Of a DNA stretch of 64,000 bases, positions 55,262 to 64,000 are shown piece after piece. The stretch is from Methylobacterium sp. PvR107. Lineage in GTDB: Bacteria; Pseudomonadota; Alphaproteobacteria; Rhizobiales; Beijerinckiaceae. The notes beneath the pieces were generated by a model. It searched no databases, was not told the DNA's origin, and saw only the letters and a program-made list of their open reading frames with translations. Position numbers and translations under genes: made by a program. Each line of letters begins with the position of its first letter. Positions within the stretch are counted from its first letter, which is position 1. The DNA lies in the NCBI RefSeq assembly GCF_017833295.1, contig NZ_JAFIBW010000001.1, forward strand, positions 3,933,501 through 3,997,500, written 5' to 3'.

Positions 55262-56482
55262 ATGAGCTCCCGCGATCCCTCCTCCCGTCCCGTCGACCCG
55301 GCGGCCCTGGCCGTCGTCGGCAGCGGCCTCGTCGCCCTGGCGGTCGCCATGGGGATCGGCCGCTTCGCGTTCACGCCGCTCATGCCGCTGATGATGCGCG
55401 ACGGCACGCTCAGCGCCGCCGCGGGCGCCGAATGGGCGGCGGCGAACTATGTCGGCTATCTGGTCGGGGCCCTGACGGCCGCGCGATTTGCCGGCAACCC
55501 GCGCCGCGGATTGCTGCTGAGCCTGCTCGGCGTGGCGCTGGCGACGCTGGCGACGGCGGCAGCCGACAGGGCCGCGGCGCATGTGACGGGCGCGGGATTG
55601 CGCGCGGCGACCGGCGTGTTCAGCGCCTGGGCCCTGGTCTGCGCGAGCAGCTGGTGCCTGGCCGAACTGGCTCGGCGCCGGGCCCCGCAGCTCGGCGCGT
55701 GGATCTACGCGGGTGTCGGGCTCGGGATCGCGCTGGCCGGCACCCTGGCCTGGCTCGGCGGCCGCCAGCCGGCGGACTGGCTCTGGCTTGAACTCGGCTT
55801 GCTCGCCGCAGCGGGGGCGATCCTCGCCTGGTGGCTGCCGCGAGTGCCGGATGCGGCCTCGGACGAGCAGGTGGCCCGCGAGGCTGCGGCGACGGCCCAT
55901 GGCGGCCGGAGCGGTCAGCTCGGCTTGGTGCTGTGCTACGGCACGTTCGGGTTCGGCTACATCGTGCCGGCCACTTTCCTGCCCGCCATGGCGCGGGCCC
56001 TGACGCCGGATCCCCTGGTGTTCGGCCTCGCCTGGCCCCTATTCGGGCTTGCGGCGGCCGTCTCGGTCGCGGCCGTGGCCTTATGGCTGCCGCACGTGCC
56101 GCGCCGGCGGCTCTGGGCAGCGGCCCAGGGCATCATGGCGCTCGGGACCGCCTTGCCCCTGGCCGTCCAGGCCCTCTGGGCGGTCGCGGTGTCGGCGATC
56201 TGCGTGGGCGGCACCTTTATGATCGCCACCATGGCCGGCCTGCAATTGGCGCGCGAGGCGCGGCCCGACAATCCGACACCCCTGCTCGCCCGGATGACCA
56301 CCGCCTTCGCGACCGGACAGATCGTCGGCCCGCTGCTCGTGCGTGGCATCGGTCCCGGCCGCTGGGCCGGCTGGGACGCGCTGAGCTGGGCCGGCGCGCT
56401 CGCGACCCTCCTGCTGGTCGCAACGGCCCTGTGGCTGTGGCGCGCCGCGCGACCGGACCCCACGAGCCTCCGGTCGGCCTGA
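55262..56482 (+). CDS. YbfB/YjiJ-family MFS transporter
   Basis: 406 residues, twelve likely membrane helices in two halves. MGIGRFAFTPLMPLMMRDG near residue 32 and NYVGYLVGAL are the characteristic start of this subfamily (compare E. coli YjiJ). The conserved VGPLLVRG near the C-terminus fits. Substrate unknown; probable efflux. Controlled by the divergent LysR regulator (inference from position and palindrome). Confidence 0.9.
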   Translation: MSSRDPSSRPVDPAALAVVGSGLVALAVAMGIGRFAFTPLMPLMMRDGTLSAAAGAEWAAANYVGYLVGALTAARFAGNPRRGLLLSLLGVALATLATAAADRAAAHVTGAGLRAATGVFSAWALVCASSWCLAELARRRAPQLGAWIYAGVGLGIALAGTLAWLGGRQPADWLWLELGLLAAAGAILAWWLPRVPDAASDEQVAREAAATAHGGRSGQLGLVLCYGTFGFGYIVPATFLPAMARALTPDPLVFGLAWPLFGLAAAVSVAAVALWLPHVPRRRLWAAAQGIMALGTALPLAVQALWAVAVSAICVGGTFMIATMAGLQLAREARPDNPTPLLARMTTAFATGQIVGPLLVRGIGPGRWAGWDALSWAGALATLLLVATALWLWRAARPDPTSLRSA

Positions 56483-56584
56483 TCCCGGCACGTCCGGGTC
56501 CGCGCGCCGGATCGGTTCGGTCCCGTGAGGTCGAAACTGCGTTCGCGGCGTCTATCTTGGACGGATGATCGTCCGGAGACCACG

Positions 56585-57703
56585 ATGAGCGCCCACAGCT
56601 ACCGCTTCGGCATCGAGGAGGAGTACTTCCTCGCCGATGCCGAGACCCGCGGGACGCCGCGGGGCGACCTCGCGACCTTCCATGCGCGGGTGAAGGCGGA
56701 GCTGCCCGAGACCGGGCGCGAGCTGGTGGCCGCGCAGGTCGAGGTCTGCACGCCTCCGCTCACCGACGCGCTGGCTGCCCGGGAGAATCTCGGCGGCCAG
56801 CGGGCGCAGCTCGCCGGCATCGCGGCCGAGAACGGGCTCCGCCTGCTGGCCTGCGGGACCCATCCTCTGGCGCGCTGGGCCCGCCAGACCGCCACCGACG
56901 GGGCGCGGTACAAAGGGATCCTGTCGGATGTCGGCATCGCGGCCCGGCGGGCGCTGATCTGCGGGATGCATGTCCACGTCGAGGTGCCGGATCCGGACGC
57001 GCGCATCGACCTGATGAACCGGCTGCTGCCGTTCCAGCCGCTGCTGCTCGCCCTGTCGGCGTCGTCGCCCTTCTGGCAGGGCGAGGCGACGGGGCTGATG
57101 GCCTATCGGCTCAGCATCTTCGGCGAGCTGCCCCGCAGCGGCCTGCCGGAGCTGTTCTCCGACGCGGCCGCCTACGAACGGTTCGTGTCGATCATGACCC
57201 GCTCCGGGGCCATCGCCGATCCGAGTTTCCTGTGGTGGTCGCTGCGGCCGTCGATCAAGTTCCCGACGCTGGAGCTGCGCATCGCCGATGCCTGCACGCG
57301 CCTCGACGATTCCTTGTGCATCGCCGCTTTGTTCCGGTGCCTCGTGCGCCTGTGCGTGCGCCGAGCGGACCTTCATGCCGGTTTGGATGGGGTCTCGCGG
57401 GCCCTGGCCTCGGAAAACCTGTGGCGCGCCCAGCACAGCGGCGTGCGGGCGACGCTGATCGATGAGGCGCGCGGCGAAGCCGTGCCGTTCGCGGAGGCGC
57501 TGGAAGCGGTGCTGGCCCTGGTGGTCGAGGATGCCGACGCGCTCGCCTGCGCCGAAGATGTGGCCCGCGCGCGGAGCATCGTCGCCGAGGGGACGAGCGC
57601 GGACGGTCAGATCGCGGCCTACGAGCGGACACTGGCCGAGGGGCAGGACGAGCGCGCCGCGCTGGCGTCTGCGGTGGACTGGATCGCCGAGGCGGCGTGC
57701 TGA
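56585..57703 (+). CDS. Carboxylate-amine ligase, YbdK/GCS2 family
   Basis: 372 residues from ATG 56585. FGIEEEYFLADA at the start (the EEE metal/ATP site), AAQVEVCTPPL, CGMHVHVEVPD and WWSLRPSIKFPTLELRIADACT are family motifs of gamma-glutamylcysteine-synthetase type 2 enzymes. Family members make weak gamma-glutamyl-cysteine or unknown amide bonds, so the real product is not certain. Convergent with der, 35 bp apart. Confidence 0.92.
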   Translation: MSAHSYRFGIEEEYFLADAETRGTPRGDLATFHARVKAELPETGRELVAAQVEVCTPPLTDALAARENLGGQRAQLAGIAAENGLRLLACGTHPLARWARQTATDGARYKGILSDVGIAARRALICGMHVHVEVPDPDARIDLMNRLLPFQPLLLALSASSPFWQGEATGLMAYRLSIFGELPRSGLPELFSDAAAYERFVSIMTRSGAIADPSFLWWSLRPSIKFPTLELRIADACTRLDDSLCIAALFRCLVRLCVRRADLHAGLDGVSRALASENLWRAQHSGVRATLIDEARGEAVPFAEALEAVLALVVEDADALACAEDVARARSIVAEGTSADGQIAAYERTLAEGQDERAALASAVDWIAEAAC

Positions 57704-57738
57704 GGGGCTCGTAGAACCCGGGTCACCCGGAATCCGGA

Positions 57739-59094
57739 TCAGCTTTTGTCGAACGGGTTCTGCGAGGTTCGCAGGCTCAGCCGGATCGGCGTACCTGGCA
57801 GGTCGAAGGCCTCGCGCAGAGCGTTCACGAGGTAGCGCGTGTAGGATTTCGGCAGGGCGTTGAGCTGGTTGCCGAACAGCGCGAAGTGGGGCGGCCGGCT
57901 CTTCACCTGCGTGGCGTAGCGGATCTTGATCCGCCGGCCCGAAACCGCCGGGGGCGGATTGCGCGAGGTCGCCTCGTTCAGCCAGTCGTTGATGCGCGAG
58001 GTCGAGATGCGCCGGTCCCAGACCTCCGCGGCCTGCACCACCGCCTGCATCAGCTTGTCGACGCCGTCGCCGGCGAGGCCTGAGAGCGGCACCACCGCGA
58101 CGCCGCGCACCTGCGGCAGCAGCCGGGTGCAATCCTCGCGCAACTGCTTGAGCAGCCCGGGCTGGTCGGCGACGAGGTCCCACTTGTTGAGGCCGATCAC
58201 CAGGGAGCGGCCCTCGCTCTCCACGAGGTCGACGATGGTCAGATCCTGCTTCTCGAACGGGATCGTGGCGTCGAGGAGCACCACCACCACTTCGGCGAAG
58301 CGCACGGCGCGCAACCCGTCCGAGACCGCCAGCTTCTCCAGCTTGTCGTCGATCCGGGCGCGGCGGCGCATGCCCGCCGTGTCGTGCAGCTTGATGCGGC
58401 GCCCGCGCCATTCCCAGTCGAGCGAGATCGAGTCGCGGGTGATGCCGGCCTCGGGGCCGACGAGCAGGCGGTCCTCGCCGAGCATGCGGTTGATCAGCGT
58501 CGATTTGCCGGCATTCGGGCGGCCGACGATGGCGACCTTCAGGGACCGGCCGCCGGGGGGGGCCGCGTCCTCGTCCTCGTCCTCTTCGTCGTCGCGGTGG
58601 GGCAGGGCGCCCTTGAGCGCCTCGTGGAGCTCGCCCAGGCCCTCGCCGTGCTCGGCCGAGAACGGGATCGGATCGCCAAGCCCGAGGGTGAAGGCCTCGT
58701 AGGCCCCGGCGAGCCCCGCGCCGCCCTCGGCCTTGTTGGCGATCAGGATCACCGGGCAGCCGGCCCGGCGCACCAGCTCGGCGAAGGGCTGGTCGGCCGG
58801 CAGCACGCCGGCGCGGGCGTCGATCACGAACAGCACCACGTCGGCGGCGAGGATCGCCGCCTCGGTCTGCATCCGCATCCGGCCGGTGAGGGTCTTCTCG
58901 TCCGCCTCCTCGAGGCCGGCGGTGTCGATCACTCGGAAGTGGAGCCCGCCGAACGCGACGTCGCCCTCGCGCCGGTCGCGGGTGACGCCCGGGCGATCGT
59001 CGACCAGCGCGAGCTTCTTGCCCACGAGACGGTTGAACAGGGTCGACTTGCCGACGTTCGGCCTCCCGACGATGGCGACGGTCGGCATATCCAT
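57739..59094 (-). CDS. der: Ribosome-biogenesis GTPase Der (EngA)
   Basis: 451 residues with two tandem GTPase domains, GRPNVGKST at about 8-16 and GRPNAGKST near 193, each with DxxG and NKxD/NKAEG (first) and NKWD (second), then a KH-like C-terminal domain ending in LRTSQNPF. Acts in 50S assembly. An unusually Asp/Glu-rich linker ([12 protein letters not shown]) sits between the G domains. Downstream of the TPR-protein gene (28 bp). Confidence 0.97.
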   Translation of the reverse strand: MDMPTVAIVGRPNVGKSTLFNRLVGKKLALVDDRPGVTRDRREGDVAFGGLHFRVIDTAGLEEADEKTLTGRMRMQTEAAILAADVVLFVIDARAGVLPADQPFAELVRRAGCPVILIANKAEGGAGLAGAYEAFTLGLGDPIPFSAEHGEGLGELHEALKGALPHRDDEEDEDEDAAPPGGRSLKVAIVGRPNAGKSTLINRMLGEDRLLVGPEAGITRDSISLDWEWRGRRIKLHDTAGMRRRARIDDKLEKLAVSDGLRAVRFAEVVVVLLDATIPFEKQDLTIVDLVESEGRSLVIGLNKWDLVADQPGLLKQLREDCTRLLPQVRGVAVVPLSGLAGDGVDKLMQAVVQAAEVWDRRISTSRINDWLNEATSRNPPPAVSGRRIKIRYATQVKSRPPHFALFGNQLNALPKSYTRYLVNALREAFDLPGTPIRLSLRTSQNPFDKS

Positions 59095-59122
59095 GGTGGT
59101 TCTCGAACAGTCAGAAGTGAGA

Positions 59123-59833
59123 TCAGCGCGTGATCGGCGGGGGCGGCGCGGCGGCTTCGGGCTTGGCCTCGGTGACCGTGACGGGGCCGCCCGCGACGAT
59201 CGCCGCGTAGACCTCGATGCGCTCGCGCAGGTTCCGCGGGGTGTCGGGATCGGCCACGATCTGGTCGAACCAGCGGCCAGCGTCCTCGTAATCGCCCTTC
59301 TTCAGGGCGGCGAGGCCCAGCATCTCGCGGGCGGTGTGGCGGAACGGCGTGCCGGCGGCCAGGCCCTGAAGATTGGCCAGCGCCGGGTCCGGGTTCGGCC
59401 CGTCGAGGCGCAGCAACGCCGCGCGCAAGCGCGCAAGGTCGCGCAGCCCGTCGCCGAGGCCGGTATCGTCGGCGAGCTTGTCGAACTCCGCGGCCCCCGC
59501 CGACGCATCGCCCTTGCCGGTCTCGGCGGCCGACCGGAACCGGGCGAGCAGGCGATAGCCCGCGGGGCCCTGCGCCTCCAGGGCGTCGAACACCTTGTCG
59601 GCCTCCGCGACCTTGCCGTCCTTGGCCAGGCGGTTGGCATCGTCGAACTGCACGGAGGCGGTCTCGGCGGCCGCGCGCTGCTGGTTCTGCCAGTAGCGCC
59701 AGCCCGCGACGCCCGCCACCAGGAGCACGGCGAGCGCGATGATCACGCCGCTGTAGCGCTTCCAGATCTGGAGGATCCGGTCGCGGCGGTAATCCTCGTC
59801 GACCTCGCGAAGGAACTCGTTGTTCTCGGCCAT
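59123..59833 (-). CDS. Membrane-anchored TPR protein (YfgM-like)
   Basis: 236 residues: a short cytoplasmic lead with [22 protein letters not shown], one membrane helix (about 29-48, [20 protein letters not shown]), then a helical TPR-like periplasmic domain. Same topology and gene order next to der/engA as E. coli YfgM, an ancillary SecYEG subunit. Ends in Pro/Ala-rich tail. Same strand as NnrU upstream and der downstream, likely one transcript. Confidence 0.88.
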   Translation of the reverse strand: MAENNEFLREVDEDYRRDRILQIWKRYSGVIIALAVLLVAGVAGWRYWQNQQRAAAETASVQFDDANRLAKDGKVAEADKVFDALEAQGPAGYRLLARFRSAAETGKGDASAGAAEFDKLADDTGLGDGLRDLARLRAALLRLDGPNPDPALANLQGLAAGTPFRHTAREMLGLAALKKGDYEDAGRWFDQIVADPDTPRNLRERIEVYAAIVAGGPVTVTEAKPEAAAPPPPITR

Positions 59834-59926
59834 CGTATCCCGGCCCGCCTGTATGGGCGCGCCACCTCGTACCTCGATTGGGCCCCGCGCCTAACACACG
59901 GGCGGCGGGTTGGCGACAGCGGTGTC

Positions 59927-60538
59927 TCAGGCCGGTGTTCCTGGCCAGACCGGCACGCCGATCACCGGATAGTGCAAATAACGCGCGAAGACGAACCACA
60001 CGGCCGTGCCGATCACCAACGCCAGGATGTCGTTGCGCCAGCCATGGGGCGCCGCGACCGGGCCGGCGTGCTGGGCGACGACGGCACCGGGAGCGAGCGC
60101 CCGGCGCTTGGCGCTGATCCGCGCCGAGACCGCCCAGGCCAGGAAGCCGCCGAACAGCAGGATCGAGCCGAGATCGCCGTTGGCCAGGAGATGCGCGGTG
60201 GCCCAGATCTTCACGGCGAGCAGCATCGGGTGCTTGGCCTTGGCGCGGATATGACCCGGCAGGTAGGCGGCAGCGAGGCACACGAAGGCCAGCCAGACCA
60301 GGATCAGGGCGAGGTGGCGCGTCCAGACCGGCGGGTCCCAGACCGGGATGTAGCCGGCGAGCCGGTAATCGTGGAAGCCGACCCCGATCAGCACCAATCC
60401 GAGCAGCGACAGGGCTGTGTAGCCGAGCTTGTAGCGGCCCTCGCCGACCTGGTCGACGATCGCGGCGCGCCGGGTGCGGGCCATCGAGAAGGCATGCGTG
60501 CCGATGAACAGCACGAGCCCGAGGATCAGGAGAACCAT
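59927..60538 (-). CDS. NnrU family membrane protein
   Basis: 203 residues, about six hydrophobic segments: LILGLVLFIGTHAFSMARTR at the N-terminus is the NnrU start and GHIRAKAKHPMLLAVKIWATAHLLANGDLGSILLFGGFLAWA is the domain centre with paired His. NnrU is named from denitrifiers, but homologues occur widely and may be isoprenylcysteine-methyltransferase-like or quinone-linked. No denitrification gene is nearby. Ninety-three bases upstream of the TPR gene. Confidence 0.88.
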   Translation of the reverse strand: MVLLILGLVLFIGTHAFSMARTRRAAIVDQVGEGRYKLGYTALSLLGLVLIGVGFHDYRLAGYIPVWDPPVWTRHLALILVWLAFVCLAAAYLPGHIRAKAKHPMLLAVKIWATAHLLANGDLGSILLFGGFLAWAVSARISAKRRALAPGAVVAQHAGPVAAPHGWRNDILALVIGTAVWFVFARYLHYPVIGVPVWPGTPA

Positions 60539-60732
60539 GGGAGACTTTCAGTCAGGCCGCCGGTCGGCAAGCACTCTGTAATGGTTCTCAAGCGAATCTC
60601 GCCCCGTTTGTCCAGGCGTGGCCGGGACGCAGCCGGATGGCGGCCATGGGCGTGGCGGACTGGATCGCACGGGAATGGCGCGGTGGTGTCGCACTGTGGC
60701 CGAAGGGATTTGGGCGGGCCGCGCCGCGCACA

Positions 60733-60928
60733 CTCCCTCCCCCCTCTGCGGGGGTGGGTGGCCCGCGAAGCGGGTCGGCCGCGGGGAGCAAGGGTGCAGA
60801 ACGAGGCTGTAACCTCCATGAGGGCTGCGACCACGCCCGACGCGTCGCTCCCCACTTGCGGGACTACGTCTCGGCCCGACCCCTGCTGACGCAGGGGCCC
60901 TCCTCCCCCGCAAAGGGGGGAGGGGGGC
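60733..60928. repeat. Compound palindromic repeat, family 4
   Basis: CTCCCTCCCCCCTCTGCGGGGGTGGGTGGCCCGCGAAGCGGGTC at one end and CCCTCCTCCCCCGCAAAGGGGGGAGGGGGG at the other, with internal AACGAGGCTGT... and CTGCTGACGCAGGG hairpins. Occupies most of 60539-60928 and runs directly into the next gene's 5' end. Confidence 0.6.
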
Positions 60929-62103
60929 CGTCGCGCGTCGCATGCGCGGCACTGCTGATCCCGACTTTCTTACCCCTCCCAGCCCAAGCCGCCTCCGAGC
61001 CCCCGCTCTCGGCCCTGACGCTCGTCGGTCCGCCGTCGATCGTCTTCAAGGCCGGCCGCGACGCCTGCGACGGGGCCGATGTCCCGGATGCGCCGGCCCG
61101 CGCCTTCCGCGACGCCTCCGGCGCGGTGGCTCTCTTCGGCCTGCATTACCGCAACCGTGCGCTGCGGGGGCCGGATCTGGGCCATCTCAAGCTCGACTGC
61201 ACGGTGGTGCTGGATTCCGGCGAGAAGTCCGATCCGGCCGTCTACGACGACCGATCCTGGATCACCGCCACCTGGACCGAGGACGGCAGCCACGTGGCCG
61301 CGATGCTGCACCACGAGTACCAGGCCAACGAGCATCCCGGCCGCTGCCCGGCCGGGACCTACATGGCCTGCTGGTACAACACGATCACGGCGGCCGCCTC
61401 GGCGGATGGAGGGCGCAGCTTCAAGCGGAAGATTCCGCCGGTCGTCGTGGCAGGCGCCCCGTTCCGGCAGGAGGTCGACCAGGGCCGGCATCGGGGCTTC
61501 TTCAACCCGTCCAACATCGTCGCGGACGGGCGCTGGCGCTACTTTCTCGCCTCGACCACGGGCTGGACCCGCCCCGGCAGCGACCAGGAGGCGGGTGTCT
61601 GCCTGTTTCGCAGCGACGATCCCGCCGACCCGGCGCGCTGGCGAGCCTGGACCGGCACCGGCTTCGGTGCAGCCTTTCCAGACCCGTATCTGGCCACCCG
61701 CCCGAGCCCGGCCACCTGCCGCCCGGTCGGACCGTTCCCGGGACCGGTCGGGGCGGTGGTCCGCCACCGGGGCTCGGGCGCCTGGATCGCCGTGTTCATG
61801 GCCAAGGCGGGGGAAGGATTTCCGCGCTCCGGCTTCTACTGGACCTCCTCGCGCGACCTGATCACCTGGGACAGCCCGCGCCTGCTCGTGGAGGGCGCCA
61901 CCCTGTATGACGACCCGTGCACGGCGACGGCCCCGCTCATCGCCTATCCGTCAATCCTCGATCCGGATGCCAAAGGACGCAATTTCGACGATGTCGGCGA
62001 CAGCGCGATCCTGACCTACGCGAGCCTGCGCATCGAGGGCTGCACCATCACCTCCGACCGGGATCTGATCCGCCGCCCGGTGGCGATCCGTGTCTGGCCC
62101 TGA
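60856..62103 (+). CDS. Secreted protein of unknown function, start unresolved
   Basis: The frame encodes a clear exported protein: ACAALLIPTFLPLPAQAAS (about 60946-61000) is the hydrophobic core and cleavage site of a signal peptide, then about 365 residues with seven or so Cys and Trp-rich strands (GDACDG..., FGLHYRNRALRGPDLGHL, WITATWTEDGSHVAAMLHHEYQ, RCPAGTYMACWYNTI, GFFNPSNIVADG, VFMAKAGEGFPRSGFYWTSSRDLITWD), reminiscent of five-bladed propeller glycosidases. No ATG or GTG lies in frame between the repeat and the signal peptide; the nearest candidates are a TTG at 60856 or far-upstream ATG 60637 inside the repeat. Family not recognised with certainty. Confidence 0.7.
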   Translation: MRDYVSARPLLTQGPSSPAKGGGGPSRVACAALLIPTFLPLPAQAASEPPLSALTLVGPPSIVFKAGRDACDGADVPDAPARAFRDASGAVALFGLHYRNRALRGPDLGHLKLDCTVVLDSGEKSDPAVYDDRSWITATWTEDGSHVAAMLHHEYQANEHPGRCPAGTYMACWYNTITAAASADGGRSFKRKIPPVVVAGAPFRQEVDQGRHRGFFNPSNIVADGRWRYFLASTTGWTRPGSDQEAGVCLFRSDDPADPARWRAWTGTGFGAAFPDPYLATRPSPATCRPVGPFPGPVGAVVRHRGSGAWIAVFMAKAGEGFPRSGFYWTSSRDLITWDSPRLLVEGATLYDDPCTATAPLIAYPSILDPDAKGRNFDDVGDSAILTYASLRIEGCTITSDRDLIRRPVAIRVWP

Positions 62104-62243
62104 TCCGGCTAGACCCAGACAGGCCCGGCGCGTCAGGCAGGCCTTCCGGCGCGTCAAGTCGGATGCATCCTCTCCGACCAGACCGCGCCCGCCACCATCG
62201 TCGATGCGGAGGCGACAGGAGCCGACGGCTATCGTACGCGGCT

Positions 62244-62465
62244 CTACGGATCGATCGAGCCCGGCGACAGCCAGGACGGCGCTCCGGCCTCGGCCGTGCC
62301 CATGGGCAGGCCGATCCGCTGGAAGAGGACGGTTCCGAGAGTCACGCTCAGCATTAGCGCGGTGGCCGAGAGCAGGAATGTGGTCGCCCGGGCGTAGGGG
62401 CGCCCGACATGGATCAGCATGCAGCCGAAGGAGAAGATCGCGAGGGCCTGGAGCAGATGCTGCAC
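62244..62465 (-). CDS. Small membrane protein (73 aa)
   Basis: GTG start with AAAGGAG seven bases upstream. Two hydrophobic segments (about 5-20 and 29-48: ALAIFSFGCMLIHVG and TTFLLSATALMLSVTLGTVLF) and a soluble Pro/Ser/Gly tail. Unknown function; real by virtue of the ribosome site, membrane pattern and lack of any overlapping gene. Confidence 0.65.
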   Translation of the reverse strand: MQHLLQALAIFSFGCMLIHVGRPYARATTFLLSATALMLSVTLGTVLFQRIGLPMGTAEAGAPSWLSPGSIDP

Positions 62466-62593
62466 GGAGACGCTCCTTTCTAGCCGCGCATGCGCGGTCC
62501 GGGTCGGTGTTCAGCGTCCATCCTCGGCGTGAAAACGCGGTTAAGGTCGGGTATAGGGATCGTCCCGAGGGACGGGTCGCGAGAGGATCCCGC

Positions 62594-62905
62594 ATGAGCG
62601 CATCGAGGGTTCCGGAGGACTCCAGCCGCCGCGCGGCCGCGGTCGAACCGCCGCCCCGCGACACCGCCCTCCTCGGGGCGGGTGCCATCGGGGCGGGTGC
62701 CGTCGGGGCCGGAACGGTGGGGGCCTCCGCCCTGGGCGCCCTCGCGATCGGGGCTGCGGCGATCGGCGCGATCGCGCTGGGCGCCTTCGCGATCGGCCGC
62801 CTCTCGGTCGGCCGCGCCCGGGTCGGTTCCCTGCAGGTCGGGTCCTTGGATATCGACACGCTGACGGTGCGGTCGCTCCGCCTGCCGGACCGCGATCGCG
62901 ACTGA
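62594..62905 (+). CDS. Glycine-rich five-residue-repeat protein (103 aa)
   Basis: After 26 residues the chain is a near-perfect five-residue repeat: LLGAG-AIGAG-AVGAG-TVGAS-ALGAL-AIGAA-AIGAI-ALGAF-AIGRL-SVGRA-RVGSL-QVGSL-DIDTL-TVRSL-RL. Position 2 is aliphatic and position 3 Gly in most units. The period suggests a right-handed beta-helix like pentapeptide-repeat proteins, though the usual A(D/N)LxX code is absent. No signal peptide. Similar small proteins are common hypotheticals in Methylobacteriaceae. Function unknown. Confidence 0.75.
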   Translation: MSASRVPEDSSRRAAAVEPPPRDTALLGAGAIGAGAVGAGTVGASALGALAIGAAAIGAIALGAFAIGRLSVGRARVGSLQVGSLDIDTLTVRSLRLPDRDRD

Positions 62906-62951
62906 GGCGCGCGGCCGGCGCCGCCTCGGACCGTGAGGACAGGAGGATACG

Positions 62952-63212
62952 ATGACCGATCCGAAACCGCCTTTCCGCCCGACGGATGCGGTGGACGTCC
63001 TCGGCGAGACCACGGGCGATTTCGTCCTGCCGCTCTGCCTGCCGCAGCCGAGCCTGCTGATCGGCGAGGATTTGGCCATGGTCGTGCTCGACACGATCCA
63101 CGGCCAGCGGGTCGGCCTGCCCCTCAGCCCGCAGGGCGCCGCGGATCTGCACGCCGTGCTGGGCGAGGCCCTGCGGCTGCTCCAGGCGCGGGACGGCGGC
63201 TCGGTCCAGTGA
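62952..63212 (+). CDS. Small hypothetical protein (86 aa)
   Basis: ATG 62952, 46 bases after the repeat protein, with AGGAGG starting about 12 bases upstream. Acidic-neutral, single Cys (LCLPQPSLLIG), with ATMV-like beta strand AMVVLDTIHGQRVGLPLSPQGAADLHAVLGEAL, a layout common to small DUF-type proteins. No signal or membrane segment. Likely co-transcribed with the preceding repeat protein. Confidence 0.65.
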   Translation: MTDPKPPFRPTDAVDVLGETTGDFVLPLCLPQPSLLIGEDLAMVVLDTIHGQRVGLPLSPQGAADLHAVLGEALRLLQARDGGSVQ

Positions 63213-63314
63213 TGCGAGCGGCTTCCGGAACCAAGATCCGGCGGCGCCCCGCACGCTAAGGCTTCGTTGAGGCCGGAGGCGTAACCAGAGCGCGAACCTC
63301 CCGCGTGGCGGCCG

Positions 63315-64000
63315 ATGCGCGCTCCGTTGTTCCTGCTGCTGCTGGTCTGCGCCGCGCCCGCGCAGGCGCGGCCTGCGACCTTCCTGGCCGTGCACGCGCT
63401 CGGCATGGCCGCCCTGCCGCCCATTCCGCCAGCATCCACGCCTGTGCCGGCCGCGGATGCGCGCGCCCGCTTCCTGCCGCTGATCGCCCGCGAGGCAGCC
63501 GGAACCGGTCTGCCGCTGGCGGTGGCCGACGCCGTGGCGCGGATCGAGAGCGGCTACGATCCCACCGTGGTGGGCAGCGTCGGCGAGATCGGGCTCATGC
63601 AGGTGAGGCCCACCACGGCGGCGATGCTCGGCTTCCGCGGCACCGTCGCGGAACTGGCGGCGCCGGAGATCAACGTACGCTACGGGGTCCGCTACCTCGC
63701 TGAGGCCTGGCGCCGGGCGGACGGTGATCTCTGCCGCGCCCTGATGAAGTACAGGGCCGGACATGGGGCGGAGGTGATGTCGCCCCTGTCGCAGCTCTAC
63801 TGCGCCCGCGCCCAGGCGATCCTCGCCGATCCCGAAGCGCGGCTCGCCCCTGCGCATCCTCGCCCGGCCGGGTCGATCCGCCTCGCCGCCGGAGAGTCGG
63901 CCGCCGCGCATCGGGAGCGGGCGGATCCCGTGCCGGCAACGCCGCGCACGTTCTGGGAGGCGCACCGGGCTCGGATCGCCCGGCTCAACGCCGCCGTGGC
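63315..64000 (+). CDS. Exported lytic transglycosylase, 5' part (cut by window end)
   Basis: From ATG 63315, 228 codons are visible and the frame is still open. Signal peptide 1-19 (MRAPLFLLLLVCAAPAQARP). SLT domain: catalytic Glu in ARIESGYDP (about residue 78), GEIGLMQVRPTTAAMLGF, RYGVRYLAEAW and LMKYRAG. Soluble lytic transglycosylase cutting peptidoglycan glycan strands in the periplasm; similar short SLTs serve in secretion-system assembly. The region after the domain (AHPRPAGSIRLAAG...) is non-conserved. Confidence 0.9.
   Translation, partial: MRAPLFLLLLVCAAPAQARPATFLAVHALGMAALPPIPPASTPVPAADARARFLPLIAREAAGTGLPLAVADAVARIESGYDPTVVGSVGEIGLMQVRPTTAAMLGFRGTVAELAAPEINVRYGVRYLAEAWRRADGDLCRALMKYRAGHGAEVMSPLSQLYCARAQAILADPEARLAPAHPRPAGSIRLAAGESAAAHRERADPVPATPRTFWEAHRARIARLNAAV

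Noticed and set aside
58733..60889. 718-codon plus-strand frame across der, the TPR gene and NnrU
   Set aside because: Antisense shadow of three well-supported genes.
60942..61910. Alternative ATG frame at the secreted protein's 5' end
   Set aside because: Translation is Arg/Pro/Gly-rich shadow sequence without a signal peptide; the adjacent frame carries the real exported protein.

Overview
This 64 kb window is a chromosomal segment from a high-GC alphaproteobacterium, most likely a Methylobacterium or Methylorubrum. The evidence is the gene content (MucR-type regulator, PmtA-like lipid methyltransferase, a DmrA-like dihydromethanopterin reductase, the alr-radA-cvpA-purF neighbourhood), the pervasive GC-rich codon use with long antisense open frames, and several families of imperfect palindromic intergenic repeats of the kind scattered through Methylobacterium genomes. 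I see no rRNA, tRNA, CRISPR array, prophage or complete insertion sequence. Most of the window is ordinary core and housekeeping sequence.

Layout. 1-3.1 kb: the start of a GlxA-type regulator overlapped by a cysteine hydrolase, a class III sirtuin and two small hypothetical proteins. 3.1-6 kb: a Tat-exported molybdenum hydroxylase (large plus 2Fe-2S subunit) closed by a strong terminator. 6.4-7.5 kb: a small AT-richer island with a solitary VapB-type antitoxin gene carrying its own operator-like inverted repeat, and a frameshifted pair resembling a small secreted or polymorphic toxin-like protein and a DUF6968 partner. 7.7-12.9 kb: Kup potassium transporter, IspG, and a patatin lipase with a PhaR-like palindrome in its leader. 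13-17 kb: chemoreceptor, exported glutathione peroxidase, ECF sigma/anti-sigma pair. 17.1-20.4 kb: a tightly overlapping nucleoside-salvage operon cdd-pnp-deoC-deoA. 20.5-30 kb: a His/Gly-rich exported protein, PmtA-like methyltransferase, DnaJ, DnaK (with an RpoH-like promoter), YqgE, a 1-Cys peroxiredoxin, DedA, an Mrr-like nuclease and MucR.

30.4-46.5 kb: an ADP-forming acyl-CoA synthetase/GNAT fusion, cell-envelope genes (two L,D-transpeptidases, acyltransferase, GH10 xylanase-like enzyme, divergent OpgG/D and OpgH for periplasmic glucans), an SDR, glucose-6-phosphate dehydrogenase, a cupin and a DUF971 protein. 46.5-53.7 kb: moaA, radA, alr, cvpA, purF and an SDR. 53.9-64 kb: DmrA-like reductase, a LysR regulator divergent from an MFS transporter across a 23-bp palindrome, a YbdK-type carboxylate-amine ligase, Der GTPase with a TPR membrane protein and NnrU, a secreted protein whose 5' end runs into a palindromic repeat, three small proteins (one built of glycine-rich five-residue repeats) and the start of an exported lytic transglycosylase cut by the window edge.

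Themes: moaA makes the first intermediate of the cofactor needed by the molybdenum hydroxylase; the DmrA-like protein fits a C1 (methanopterin-dependent) metabolism; the nucleoside operon feeds ribose/deoxyribose phosphates into central metabolism near zwf. The least ordinary stretches are the 6.4-7.5 kb island, the several candidate operator palindromes, and the dispersed repeats. I found no convincing undescribed multi-gene system; the best candidate for something under-described is the decayed toxin-like/DUF6968 pair.
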